Positions 36,011 to 48,100 are shown, numbered from the stretch's first letter. The stretch: DNA of 64,000 nucleotides from Thamnaconus septentrionalis (GCA_009823395.1 CM020502.1:24924944-24988943), one strand, 5' to 3'. Numbers and translations are program-made. The notes: generated from the letters alone by a model not told the origin.

Positions 36011-36495
36011 TGACATAAATTGTGTGTTTTTTGGGGGTTTTTTTGGAGGGTGGGGAGGGTTCGGGTGCTGCACTCTTGCCTTCACCATGGATGCAGCAAC
36101 ATTGGCTAGAGCTGGCTCCGCCCCCTGAGAGTGGCCGTCACTGCCCTCTGTGACATCACAAAGGCATGACAGTAAAGCAGAGCGAGCAAAATAAAAAACA
36201 CAAAAAAGCGAATGAAGTGAAGGATGAACTTTTCTGAAAGGCGAAAGACAGCGATTCTCCTTCTGATCCTCCTCTTCCTCTTCCTCCTCCTCCGGTGGCT
36301 CCATCCCATCTCGCCGAGAAACTTTAAGTGGGTAGTGGGCAGGTCAAGTGTGAGAATTTGGAGATGAAGGGAGTCAGAGGGAGGAGATTCGCGAGCAGAC
36401 TCAAAAAAAAAAACAAAAACAAAACTTGCAGGACCAGTTTTTCGGAATGTGGGTCGCAGCTTCGGTGGCCGACGAGGAGACACGAGAGCAAGAAA
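36011..36495. other. Gene-less stretch
   Basis: No gene is supported. It contains a TGTGACATCACAAAG palindrome-like string at 36149-36163 and a TCC/TTCC-rich pyrimidine tract at about 36265-36293. Confidence 0.55.
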
Positions 36496-36496
36496 G

Positions 36497-36578
36497 AGAA
36501 AGAGAGGGAGAGAGAGAGAGAGAGAGAGAGTCGAGAGTTTCACTTTTACATGCAGACACACACACACACACACACACA
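36497..36578 (+). repeat. (GA)n and (CA)n microsatellites
   Basis: (GA)n runs to about 36530. After a short unique spacer, (AC)n runs at 36556-36578. Confidence 0.95.
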
Positions 36579-36769
36579 GCGAGAGATGGCACCCACCCAA
36601 AACGCCGCCGCCACCCCTGGATCAACACAACGACCGACGCGGCTTCACTAATTAAAAGGCCCACTCAGCAAATTGGACAATGCAAATCGTGAGCGCAAAC
36701 TCGTCCTCCCTCACTGCCCCTCCCTCGCTCCCCCCCGCTCACCCGTCCCCTTCGCCGTTCGAGCAGCGC

Positions 36770-36870
36770 CGCCGTGTAATTACCCCGGCGCCACTAAAGC
36801 AGACATTAGTGAAGACGTCCCGCCACTCTTCCAGGGGATCCTATTAGGACAGGTAATTAAAGCCGGCACA
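36770..36870. promoter_or_regulatory. Enhancer-like island with paired TAATTA sites (unproven)
   Basis: GTAATTAC at 36776-36783 and GGTAATTAAAG around 36852-36862 bracket a non-repetitive 80-bp segment. An octamer ATGCAAAT lies just upstream at 36680-36687. Two palindromic homeodomain sites this close suggest a regulatory element. The overlapping open frame (36673-37116) has no recognisable domain. Confidence 0.22.
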
Positions 36871-37102
36871 AAAAAAAAGTCAAATTGGCTTTGCCAGGAA
36901 ACGTATATTGAAAAGAGGCACAAATTGGGCCAATCAATCAATCCGATGCCGCCCCCATTGGAGGGCGGAGCCAAAGCAGCTTTTGTTGTTTCCGTGTATT
37001 ATTCAGGATCCCGTGGCTGCGGGGAAACATATGCTGACGGGACGGAGGGCTGGCGAGGGCGGCCAGGAGGTGACCTACTTCTGCTACTAATGAACAGAGG
37101 AC

Positions 37103-37340
37103 AGATAGATAGATAGATAGATAGATAGATGGATAGATAGATGGATAGATGGATGGATGGATGGATGGATGGATGGATATATAGATAGATAGATGGATAA
37201 TTACTTTATTTATCTTGAGGAAAATTCAGTTTCTCAGCTGTACAATCATTCATCAGCGAATTTGTTCATGAAATAGTTCATAGTGAGTAAGAGAATAATT
37301 AAAATAAAGAATATGAAGTAATAAATTGTAAAACGGAAAA
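37103..37340 (-). mobile_element. LINE 3' tail with (GATA)n(GATG)n
   Basis: A long GATA/GATG/GATA microsatellite at 37103-37198 is followed by AATTACTTTATTTATCTTGAG and AAAATTCAG. This matches in inverse orientation the usual 3' end of fish LINEs (a GAATTTCC...GATCAATAAAGTA-type end, then a TATC tail). The element lies on the minus strand and only its tail remains. The right boundary is uncertain. Confidence 0.5.
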
Positions 37341-38462
37341 AAAAAAAAGGAGGCAGGGTTTCTTTTTTCTTGCCACGTGGGAGCTGTTTGCCCTTCAGTG
37401 GTTGCCACCGCCGCCGCCGCCTTACGAATATCACAAAGCTCTCAGCACGACCAGAGCTGGAGGACGACGACGGCGACGCTTTTAAATGAGGGCCGCTGGC
37501 TTGATTTATCGAGTCGCTGTGGCGCTAACGAAGGCATTCATCAGGAGTTCGAGTCGGAGCGGCAAACTGCGCCGAACCAAGAAAAAACAAAACCGCTGCG
37601 TTTATGGCCTCTAATCATATTATGGTATTCCGATGAACGGTTTCATCTCCCCGGCAAGAGCTGAGAGCTGAGGGGTGATGAGCGTCCCGCATTGATTGAA
37701 CGCTCAAGTGGAGGGAAGAAGAAGAGGAAGAAGAAGAAGAAGAGGAAGAATCCAGCAACGCTTGGACGACTTGCCGCAGCGACGCGTCGATACGTTTGTA
37801 AATGGAAACAATCAATGTGGCGGACGACCCTCAGAAGGGGGTGTGTCCTCAGCTGAGTGGGATTGATATCGAGGTTTCTGTCAATCCTGCGGCCAGGAAG
37901 CTGGAGGAGGCCGAGCGGCGGCGTCTCCCACCCGGGTCCCTCGGAATTGGATTCTTATTTGAAGTGCAGCAAACTCCACTGAATCACCTTTAATATGGAC
38001 AAATGACTCTCATTATCTTCTTCTCTATCGAAAACCAGTTACTGGAGTGGGAGCTTCCGCCGACGGAAATCTGATTGAAGAGGGCTCTCCATCTCTCTCT
38101 CTCCCTCTCTCTCCCTCTCTCTCTCTCTCTCTCGCCCCCTTCGCCTGTCTGTTAGCCACAGGAGAGCGCCGCCCCGCAGAACGCCGGGACGCTCGCTTCA
38201 ATTTAGAAGGCATGAATAAACAATAGAGGCTTCCAACGTGCTGCAGAAATTTCCCCCGGCGACGCGCCTTCACTCACACACTTCTCAAGCTCATGCACGT
38301 GTGGAGCCGCTGCCGCCGCTGCCGCTCGCCGCTGCCGCTCGCCGCTGCCGCTTCCACGTCATGGGCCCTCCCTGATGTAAGATATCTGCACACATACACA
38401 CACACGACGCAACCCGACGAAATACAGAACTTTCCGGCAACACATAAAATTGAAATGTAAAA

Positions 38463-38465
<3 letters not shown>
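37341..38465. other. Gene-less stretch, CpG-rich
   Basis: No gene is established. It contains a GAA/GGA-rich tract at about 37715-37750, a (CT)n tract at 38091-38133 and a GCCGCTGCCGCTC-type GC-rich tandem at 38306-38353. The 63-codon frame at 37802-37993 is not low complexity and begins at an ATG, but it matches no family I know and lacks splice support. Confidence 0.5.
38306..38353 (+). repeat. GCC/GCT minisatellite
   Basis: A 13-bp unit, GCCGCTGCCGCTC, repeats imperfectly two to three times after a shorter GCC/GCT stretch. Confidence 0.8.

Positions 38466-38556
<91 letters not shown>
38466..38556 (+). repeat. (TA)n microsatellite, about 90 bp
   Basis: Alternating T and A with one G at 38508. 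The tract is self-complementary and can form a cruciform. Length may be misassembled, as is common for such repeats. Confidence 0.95.
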
Positions 38557-38558
<2 letters not shown>

Positions 38559-38987
38559 TGTTTTCTGTTGTGGTGGATGCACACGCACACACACATGAAC
38601 ACACAGACAGCCTTAAGGGCAGTGAGGAGCAGCGTGGAACGACTTGCCCTCAGCCGCCGACTACTACAGTGTCAGTGGGAAAACTGCTGGAACACAAATG
38701 TGGATAATGGTCTGTGGCACAACAACAACGAAAAAGCCCCGCCCACCCGGCCGCACACACGTCACACAAAGTGACTCGGAGAACAGCAAACAGCCTCGGC
38801 GAGGCCACAGACACGGCGGAGATCTCCACTGCAGTCTCTTTTTCTATTTTGAGGCTGATTTTTCTCCCCTAAGAGAGAAGTCAGGTGGAAACAAACTGTT
38901 CCCGCAACGAGACCACCACCCCACCGTCGGCACACAAATCAGGATGCAGGGGTCGGGAACAGTTGGATGACCCTGTTTGGAAGTGTA

Positions 38988-39002
38988 GTGTGTGTGTGTG
39001 TG

Positions 39003-39059
<57 letters not shown>
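38988..39059 (+). repeat. Compound (GT)n(GA)n microsatellite
   Basis: A GT tract at 38988-39002 is joined by TGACT to a pure GA tract at 39006-39059. Confidence 0.95.
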
Positions 39060-39062
<3 letters not shown>

Positions 39063-41170
39063 GGGTCGACTGTACTTTTTTTATGTCACATTTTTACACT
39101 CGCGCAAGTGAGGCTGTTTGTTGCTTGGCCTCCCCCCCCCTCCTCTCTCCTCACCCAAAGCACTCATCCCTCCTCCTGCCATGTCCCGGTCCCTTTTTAA
39201 TTCCGAGTGCTAAAGATAATGAGAATTTTATCTGCGGGCTCCTCTGAGGCGCGGCGCCCTGATTGAATGGGAGCAGCGTGTAACCGATGAGCGGAGCGAT
39301 AGCGGCGCCGGCTAGGGTTTGACACGCCGCGGGCTCGCTCTGCACAAGGGGAATGGGGGGTGGGGGGGATTGCTGCTCTCGTGCCAGCGCCGGGGGGGAG
39401 GTAATGGAACGTGCCGTGTACCTGTGACAAAACAGGAGCCCCCTTGGGTGGTGAAGGATGCTGCCGCCGCCGCTATGATGATAATGATGCCGGCTGCCTC
39501 TCTGAAAATAGGCCACAGCGCCGGCCGGCGCCAGGCCGCACAAAAAAAAAAAAGATCCAAATTCCCGGTGATTTTACCAAAGCGAAGCAGCGAGCGGCGT
39601 GAGTAACATCCTCCCCCTTGAGCCTGAATAATTCATTCAAAAAAAAAAAAAACAAAAAAATGATAGGTTTGGTTTTCGCAGCCCGAGGGTTAAAATTCAA
39701 GAGTTTAATCAAACGATGTGAGCCTCCCCTTGGCGAGCAACCGGGTTCGCCCCCCCCCACCCCCCCACCTCAACCTCCCCCGTCTGTAATTTTTATCTTA
39801 AATCTTTACGCTCATCTTCGACAGTTACAACGTTCCAGCGTCTGGGAATCGTGTCCCGTCTAATTGGTCGCCGTCGCGTTGCCGTCTATGACCCAGAAAA
39901 GGAGGCGTTCTTTTTGCGGCAAAATACTTTTTTTTTCTTTCTGCGGCTGAGAGGAGGATGAGAGACGGCTCTCTGGCTAAAAATAAGCTGGCGTCTGCGT
40001 GCCGGGATGTAAATCATGTGACGCTGTTAATTAGAAACTGTTGAATTGTGCTCAAGAGTGACCTGAAGCACAACGCAGACTGAGAACTCGTGGATTCATT
40101 CAGCAATTCCTCTCTGCGCTATGCAATTTAAAAAAAAGAAAAAGAAAAAAAGATGTGAGCATCTTCCGGCACCGGTCACATGGACACTTTTTCTCGTAAA
40201 GGTGACGCTGTGCACTACCGTGATGAATAGGCAACTGGACCCTTGAGTCCATGACATCCATCCTAAGGCCATTATAAAACCCCTCATCTTATTCACTTCC
40301 TTCTCCTTCCCCCTTTTTGCTTTACCGGCACTTCCTGTCAAAGGGTGCCTGAGAGGAGGGAGGGAAGAGGGGGGAAAAAAGTTTTAAAGTTGCTTCTTTG
40401 AGCTCCATGGCTCAATTTGCGGCCACCATCTCTTCATCGTGCTGGTGCTGGGTATCAGTCCGTCATAATGAGGCAGGATGAAAAAAATAAAAAAAATAAA
40501 TCACAAAAGCTTCTAAGCCGCCTCGTCTGGATACGAGATCTTTGGTCTGGCAGATTCTCTTTTCGCCGTTATGTGCGCTGCTCATCAACTTCCTAAAATA
40601 ATTTAGCGACAAAAACACATTTCAGATGTATCGGCACCATTGTAAACCCGTGGGCGACGCTTGTTTTTGTCTATTCCTCACATCCGAGCTTTGGCTCAAA
40701 TCACAAGGAGGCAGATTTAGAGGGACCATGGTGAGGGAACATAATGGCCTCATCCCCTGTTTGATGATGCACAATTTAAACACCACACAAGCACAAGTAA
40801 ACAAATGAGGTTGAAACCGGAGAGAACTTGGAAGGCACGGAGGAAATGGAAATTGCTGAGTGCTGAGTGCAGACAACAGCTGCCTACCGAATTGAAAATT
40901 TTAGTTTTGCACTTCAGTACAGCGCACTAATCTCAAACATTTCCTTTAACTACTGCTTCTTCTTTTTCTTCTTCTTCTTTTACGACTTTTTGTGTCTGTG
41001 TAGTGTTGCCCCAAATCAAATCCCCCAATTTTTGCACTTACTGAAAGTGCTGGCATGCCTATTAACCAAGTCTTCTTCTTCTACTGCATTAAAACAATGC
41101 AGAAAGGGGACAATGACATTAACTCGCATCCAACAAGGTGTTTCTTGAGTGTGTGCTGCACCACAGGCCT
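39060..41170. other. Gene-less stretch
   Basis: No gene is supported. It contains GC-rich, CpG-rich sequence at about 39230-39600, A-runs at 39542-39553 and 39640-39658, a C-run at 39750-39769 and a TTC/TTT tract at 40955-40985. The open frames are short and overlap on opposite strands. Confidence 0.55.
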
Positions 41171-42084
41171 CTGAGGGGCCGTTTACACGAATAAGGATTT
41201 TTTTGAAAGCGCACATTTTTGAAAAAGCACTCAAAAAAAAACCAACAAGTTTATACAAAGCCGTGTTCAAGGAAATTCCCGTTTGCACGAACATCCTGGA
41301 AACGACTGAAAACATGGTGGCGCCGCAAGTTTACTCCCTGAAGGCGGAAGAAGAAGAATAACACCTGAAGCACGCCATGTTTAAAAAAGCAGCAGCTCGC
41401 TAACATTAGTGCCACCACAGAGAACAGACAGAGAGATGGCTCGTGAAAAGACGGTGTGGATAAACGACAGAGGTGAACTTCTGCTTCCGAGTTACTTTCA
41501 AACACAAAGCCTAAATAGGTAAATGTTAAGATTGACTTTGAGTCGTGCCAGTAAAAGTTTGCTAACACTTTTGTCATTTAGGTCTCTGCCTCAATGTCCC
41601 AGTCCGCTGACCCAAAAGAAAATCAATAAAAAGCCAAACAGGATGCTTGCAAATCGCTTTCGTTGTGTTTATTTTCACTTTGCACACAATCCACGATCGA
41701 TCCACGAGCACCGTGTGTTATTGTTCACTGTTGTTGGTGGTTTGTAGTGGAAGTAAATGGGAAGACCTCAGGCTGATCATTAGCAGCATTAAGTCCATTG
41801 CCTGATGTGGTTATTGTGAGTGGTCGTCCGCACCTCACGGCCATTCAGGTTGCAGGGCGGGGGAGGGGTTTACAGCTGTTACATCAGCGCTTCCAGAATT
41901 TCGGCGTTTACACGAATCCGGGCAGGCAAAAAAATCCACCCTGAGGAGTGTTTTCGAAAAGGTACGGTTTTGGTCTGTGCGTTTTTCTAAGTGAAAACGC
42001 CGGCTTCGTGTAAACGCAAGGCCGAACCGCATAAATATTTGTGCGGTTTCAGTGAATCCCGTATTCGTGTAGACGTTGCCTCAG
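41171..42084. mobile_element. hAT-like DNA transposon relic
   Basis: The left end is CTGAGGGGCCGTTTACACGA. The right end, reversed, reads CTGAGGCAACGTCTACACGA, continuing into AATA on both sides, so the ends are inverted repeats. GTTTACACGAA-type motifs recur inside, at about 41910 and, reversed, at about 42007 and 42065. A short frame from the ATG at about 41437 encodes MAREKTVWINDRGELLLPS and a few more residues, then meets TAG at a GTAAAT donor-like string. No full transposase is present. hAT is suggested by the fish 'GGCCCCGTTTACACGG' end type, not proven. Confidence 0.55.
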
Positions 42085-43840
42085 TGTGAACACACATCAA
42101 GCACCTAAGCCATCAGTGCTCAGCAACGGGTCTATGAGATGGGTGGGGTGGGAGCACGCTACGTGTTACAAGAAAGCGCGGACGAGCGATACGGCAGGAA
42201 ATAGGCCCGTGCCTGAGAAGATTATTCATAGCCTTGGGGCAAATGTCAACAGCGATCCGGCTCCTGGTGACACGTGAGCCGGCCAACATTTGATGGACAC
42301 GGACATCTATCATATATGCATTAAATATGGGCTACATAAAAAGGATTTTAGAGCTGACTTCCTTTATGTCAGCGATACTAATAGTTTGTCTTTTCTTTTT
42401 TCTTTTTTCTTCCTAGTGCGTGCATACATTGAGCAAATTGCTCCCCTATTGAAGGTCTAATGTAAGAGCCTTCAGCACACATTAAGCCAGAGGAAGAGCC
42501 GAGACTCTCCTGGGATGGGAGGCAGTTTCACACAACGGGGGTGAGGCCACACGCTACTTCCAATTTCCTCTCATCAAAGATTAATCCTTTCCGACTTGAA
42601 ATAAAAGTCCTCATTTTGATGAGTTGACGCAACAATCAGCAGCTCAGTTGCAAACTAATTTATTCACACAATGTTTTATTGTGCCAGCTCTATATAGGGG
42701 ATGTGTTACTGCACAGGGTGCTTTGTTGACTTACATGCATCCATCACAATGGATGTGTTGGCCATAAAAATGAATATGTTCGAAAAGTCCAGAAACTACA
42801 ACACCCACAACTTCTCCACCACCTGTTCTGCAAGTGCACAAGTTGAGTTTTTTTCTGATATAAAAATCATCCAAGTGTCACTCGAGTCACTCAAAACTAT
42901 GTCTGGGATTTCAAACAGCACTACGCCAAAAATAAAAGACAACACAAACTTTAGCTGCATCTCCACACTCATTCGACAGCGTGTTTCCGCAGTGCAGTGC
43001 CATGCTGTTTTTTTCCCATACCACTCTGAAGTGATTGACTTGATAAACAGTGACACGCCTCGGGTCTTTGGGTGCGATGGGTTTTTATTGTGCGGCTGAT
43101 AAAGAAAAAAAACACACACCAGAGGTTCGATACAAACACTAAACAGGGGTCACAACAAGGTCTGACGTGACTGCAGGGCGGCTGATGGAACACGTCGGGC
43201 TTTGTGTCGGTCTGGGATGTTTTTCGGCGGCGCAGTGGGATTTGTCCGATAGAAAAACGTAAAGGCGGCTTTTTATCTAAGACCAAAAAAACTAAAAGAA
43301 GTTTTTTGTTGTTTTTTTACTCTGGTGGGTAAAACATTCACACGTTACAACATTAAAGCCCTATAGAGCCGACTCTCTGGAACACAAAATTGGCGAATTT
43401 TACAACAGCACAATTGGGAAGACAACGAAGGCAGGCGGCAAGCATGCACCGTTGTAGTTAAAAGAGACGGTTATTTTTCACTCGAGAATAAGTATAATGA
43501 GCGCTGCCACAGCCGACATAAATAACACTCGGGTCTTCTTCTGGCACTTCTGAAATCACAGCAATCAAAATACGGAGCTTCATCACCGACTGCGTGCGAC
43601 TGAAATGCATCTCCATTTATCGCCTGTTGAAAGAGTAAACGCTTGGTGGAAAAGATGCACGTTGTCCTGTGTTGTTTGTGTGTATGTGTGTGTGTGTGTG
43701 TAGCTAGTCAGTATTTGGACACCACAGCGGCCCAGATGCCGGACTTTCTCTGAAGCGGATCAATGCAAATGGCTTGCCGTCGCGATCGCAGATGCCACGA
43801 GCAAGGGCGGACAAACAGCCAATCTCTCTCCCCCCTCTCA
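42085..43840. other. Gene-less stretch
   Basis: No gene is supported. A strong pyrimidine tract ending in TTCCTAG at 42416 looks like an acceptor, but the next GT (GTCTAA) is a poor donor. AT-rich sequence at 42650-43000 carries overlapping frames on both strands (132 and 107 codons) with no recognised domain. (GT)n lies at 43676-43701 and an octamer at 43763-43770. Confidence 0.55.
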
Positions 43841-43924
43841 CTCTCCCCCTTCTCTCTCTCTCTCTCTCTCTCCTCCCTCCCTCTCCCTCTCCCTCCCCTC
43901 CCTCCTTCCTTCTCTCTCTCTCTT
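43841..43924 (+). repeat. 84-nt pure polypyrimidine tract
   Basis: CT, CCT and CCTT units form an uninterrupted pyrimidine run. With one A at 43840 it extends left to 43823. Mirror-symmetric parts could form triplex (H-DNA). Confidence 0.95.
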
Positions 43925-44536
43925 GCCGTAGAACAAAATGATCCGCCACACTGAACAAGAGTACGCTTGGCGGGGTGGCCGCTGGCATCAATTTATCAGC
44001 GCCAGGACTCATCCAGAATATTGTCTCTCCTTCTGGCAGGAAGCAAATCAAACAAACAGGAGGACGAATGGAGAGCAAGGAAGGGAGGGGGCGGGGTCGG
44101 GGGTAGGGGTGGGAGGGGAGTGGCGGCGGGGGGAAGAGGGGGACTGTGGCAGAAAAGGTAACAAAAAGGGGGAAGAGTCGGACTTCCTCTGTTGGCCCGC
44201 TTTAATCAGGCGAGAGATGTGCAGGGTGGAATAAAGTGCGAAGTTCAAATATGCAAAAGCAAGAGAAGAAAAGCGGGTGAGGATCATGTGAGCTCGCTGT
44301 GCCCCTGCAGAAACTGCTTGTTGTGTTTTTCTCCTCAATCTGCGTGCGGCTCTGGTAGCAAATTCCACTTTGCTCCGTCTCTGCCGCCGCCAGACTTTGC
44401 TCAAGATTTATTTCTCCCTGCCTCACCCTCCTCACCCTCTCCTCCCTCCATCTACACCCCTATTTTTCAAATTGACTCCCCCTACTTCCCTCCAGAGCCC
44501 TTCTCCTTGATCGTCTCTCTCCGGTCTCCCCTCCAG
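43925..44536. other. Gene-less stretch with G-rich tract
   Basis: A G-rich tract at about 44078-44142 has several runs of four or more G and could form G-quadruplexes. C/T-rich sequence follows at about 44395-44535. No gene is supported. Confidence 0.55.
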
Positions 44537-44599
44537 ATGTTACCTCTACTGTTCTCCCCTTCCGCTGCATCAAAGATACTTTTTGCTCACATCTGTACA
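44537..44599 (+). other. Candidate 63-nt exon
   Basis: A pyrimidine tract ending in CTCCCCTCCAG at 44526-44536 is an excellent acceptor. GTGAGTATC at 44600-44608 is a good donor. The 63 nt between them are a multiple of three and stop-free in all three frames, so the reading frame is undecided. No peptide from it is recognised, and the whole neighbourhood is C/T-rich, which makes acceptor-like sequence common by chance. Confidence 0.2.
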
Positions 44600-44825
44600 G
44601 TGAGTATCGTATCCGGCCCATTCTTCTCCAAGCGGGCAGCCTGGGTGGAATGAACCTTAGGATACATGCTATTAATAAAAGGGGAAAAATGTAATAACCA
44701 AAAGAAAACTTTAAAAGGTTCTTCGCCGGTGTGGAACTGGCCCCGGCACTTTGGATTTGCATGGCCTGACAAGTTACATGCTACTGCCACTGGAGAATGA
44801 TGTCGGCCCGCTAGCATGACAGTAG

Positions 44826-45188
44826 CTGCGATTCCAGTTTTTTGCAAAATGAAAGCAATATTTTGAAAATTTCGACAAAGTACAATTACAATTTGCAGGT
44901 GTTTCAATTGAACGTTGTGAAGCGCATGAGCCATAATTCCAGTAAAATTTCGTCTCGCAGGACATAATTCTGTTTTTTGTTACAAGATTTTGTTTGTTTA
45001 CGTTTGTTTGCAGTCAAGAATGGTTGCTAGATTTTTCTCTTTGATTACCTGTAAAAAATATTCTGTCTCCTCCTCCGTACAAACATAACGCGCCATTTTC
45101 ACTTGAAGTGAACTGGTCACGTAACTCCCGTGCGTCAGGTCCGCTGACGTGTAAATGCTCGAAGAAAGTGTTTCCTTGACACTTTCGG
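44826..45188. mobile_element. MITE copy 2 of 2, right end missing
   Basis: It aligns by eye along its length with 11071 to about 11410: the shared TTTTTTGCAAAAT start, GACAAAGTACAATT/AACAAAGTACAATT, and GTTTGTTTGCAGTCAA. A run identical in both copies for over 30 bases includes the palindrome TTCACTT-G-AAGTGAA at 45098-45112. Many differences are CG in copy 1 against CA or TG here, the pattern of methyl-CpG decay. The right third with the second inverted repeat is absent. Confidence 0.7.
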
Positions 45189-48100
45189 TTCCCATTAGGA
45201 GAGATGTACAGACTCATCTGGTTCAAGGTCCTACATCCAGCTGGTCCCCTGGACCAGATGCAACAACAAAGTCTTGGATCTGGGCTCCCTGGGCTGCTAT
45301 ATACAAGTCACCCACTGTTCCACAGAAGAGGGCGGGCCAAACATAGAGAGCGAAAATCGAGCGTTTACAACCTGTGGTTTGATCCGCTTATTCTTTTCTC
45401 TGTCTCTCTACCCACCCCCCATCTCTCTAAACCCCCCAGCTGGATTTTGCAGGGGTCTCGCCTGGCTGAGTCGGTGCCGGTGGCCTCGCAGACAGCTGCC
45501 CATTACCTTAAGCACGTCTGGCTGCCGGGAGCCAGATTAGACGAGGGATGAATGAGGCTCCTGGACTGCGAAGGAAGCCGACAACCTATGTAAATCACCT
45601 GCTTGCTCCCCACGGCTGTCCTCCCTGATCCCCGTGTCAAAGCAACTGGACCATGATTTTTTTTTTTTTTACCCTCTACTCCACTCTCCTCCCCTTCGTA
45701 TTCAGTCCACCTTCACACTGGTTGTCATCATGATGCCCTCCGCTGGGTTTTCACTACCGTTTTAAAGCTTCAGCCTCGCACTTGTCTCCACCCAACTGGC
45801 ACTCCCAGACTTTGGCCTCATCTCAACCCATCTGCCTCACGTGTTCTTCCAGGTCTTGGCAGCACGTTCAGTCGAACTTGCCGAGCCTGAGTGAAGGCTG
45901 CATGAGTTTACGGCCCCCATTGTACCAGCATTGAGAGCTTACCTGCACTCAGGTTTACAAAAACGGTTTGCGGATCACGTATCACTCTGCAAATGTCTTT
46001 GTTTAAAATCCTGTTCTCAGTACATTGCTTTTGTGCCAAAACAAGACGACAAAAGAAACGGTTTAAAACCAACTTAGACCTTGTGCAAAAAGGTTATATC
46101 GTCCTGGCTGTGTTGGTGAAAGAAGCCGGGGCACCAACCGTGGACGCCAAGGACCTCGTGGTAATTGAGGTTATCGCATCAACAGTGGGGGCCAAAGGGT
46201 ATGTTGCTCATCTGGGTGTGACACAAAGGCTGCTGATTTGATAATAACGCTTTGATGTATGGCCTCTGTGGCGACGTGACACTCGACCCCTGCTGCCAAT
46301 ATGCTCACTGCCTTTAAAACCAAATCAGCATTGTTCCCGAACTACCAGACTTGGCCGAAAGTGAGAGCTGTTTAGATGGCAATTTCCTCGCCACGCTGAC
46401 CGACACAATTGCAAAACGAATGAGCCCCGGAAACAGCTTGGATTAAAAACCCTTGGTTCTTAACTGCTGCGAATGCTTTGATGAGATGAGATTAAAATCT
46501 AACGACCACGATGAAGCAAACGGAGTCATTAAGCAAAAAAGAGAGAGAATGGACAGAGTGGGGGTATAAATAAGGGTGTAGGCAATGAAGGCCATAAAAC
46601 CTGGAGCTGATAGCTGCAATCAGTGGCAGCCGCTATTCAAATAATGAGCTTTAAAATAGCGTTGCACGTAAAATACCGGGCGAAACACATACAAAGCGTA
46701 AACCGCCGGGCGAGCAACTTTGCTCGGTTGTTCTACCTGCTAAGATAAAAGCACAAGTTATCTCTATCTCCGTCCATTTGCATTGCAGGTGCACTAGCCA
46801 CGGCACCGGACTCTGCCCTGATTGGGCGATGGCGGCTTGGTTAAAACCTTGCCTGATTTTACCTGATCAATCAAATGCAAGCGCATCTCAACACAAGGTG
46901 GCGACTGCGTGGCTTCTCCACCGGCCCGGAGTTCATCAGGTTCAAATCAGGCTGCCGGCCAGTGGTAATAAGAATCTGCAGAGCCGGAGCAGTAGCTCCA
47001 CTTTCCAATTATGAGTCCTGGCTTGCAGTTTGTGCAAACTCAGGCGAGGACCCCCAACCAGGAGGAGGTGAAAAAGAACCTTGGTGAATCTCTTCTCCCA
47101 CTCTGAGTGACTCCCTAACCATCGCTCATTTGCTTGCGCAACACAGCCTCGCAACTCGCACGTACAGCTCTTTTAATTTCACCAGACCACCTGTGCGCAG
47201 GGCCAACGGTGTCCTCCCAGGGAGAGAGAGAGGAGAGTGACAAAGCGAAGGGCAAAGTGGAGAGAAATGGAAGACGGATAGACGAGGCGGTGTCGGGGGT
47301 CGAGATATAAATGGACCGAGCTGACAGGGGAAGAAAAGAAAGACCCATCACGCCGAGCGGTTCACTGCCCACAAAAGGCGCAGATGGTTTGCAGGTGCGT
47401 GCAGGTGAACGCATGACAGCCGTGAGCGCGATGCATCACCGACGACAACGGCAGCGGACTCGGCTAATTGCAACACGTCCCAGATAACAAATGCAATGCT
47501 GAGGTCGCGCATAAAATAAGGCCTGACGAGAGGCCTAACAAAGAGGGAGCGATAGAGATGAGCCGCAATTATGTCACCGGTGGCATGATGAGTCGCCGAG
47601 CAGCTTCTACAGCTGAGCGTCTCCGCAAATTAGGCACACCGCCCCCTGCTGACGTTAACCAAAGCAGATGAGGGTCATTAGCCCTGGACTGAGGATCGCT
47701 GGCCGGGCGATGCCCACGCTAACGAGCCATCGAGTATTTTTTGTGTACGCAACACAAAAGTGCACAAAGCGTCAAACAAAAATGTGCCGCACCTCTCAGT
47801 TTCTGAATCCCCGGCAGTTTACACCGAAAAGGCATCAGATTTACATCATAATGAGCCTCTCCCCCTCGAACCCATTTCAGAGTAGACAATGAAACGGAGC
47901 GGGCGGCTCAGCCGCCATCAGGCATTCCTTCCACGGCGGTCGGCTAAATCCCGGCGAATGAGCGAAGTCAAACTGTCTCCGTCGCCTTGATTCGGACTTA
48001 ATGAGCGGCTTTGGATTCCTCTGCCAATCATGCTCCTCCTTAAGACCCTGAATCCTCGGCCCAGGAGGCCGGTACCTGCGCATTTCTTGGGGGTGGGTGG

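Noticed and set aside
42391..42455. Short exon after a strong pyrimidine tract ending at 42416
   Set aside because: The only nearby donor is GTCTAA, which is a poor site, and two of three frames are stopped.
42701..43119. 132-codon plus-strand and 107-codon minus-strand frames
   Set aside because: They overlap almost completely on opposite strands in AT-rich sequence, and neither translation resembles a known family.
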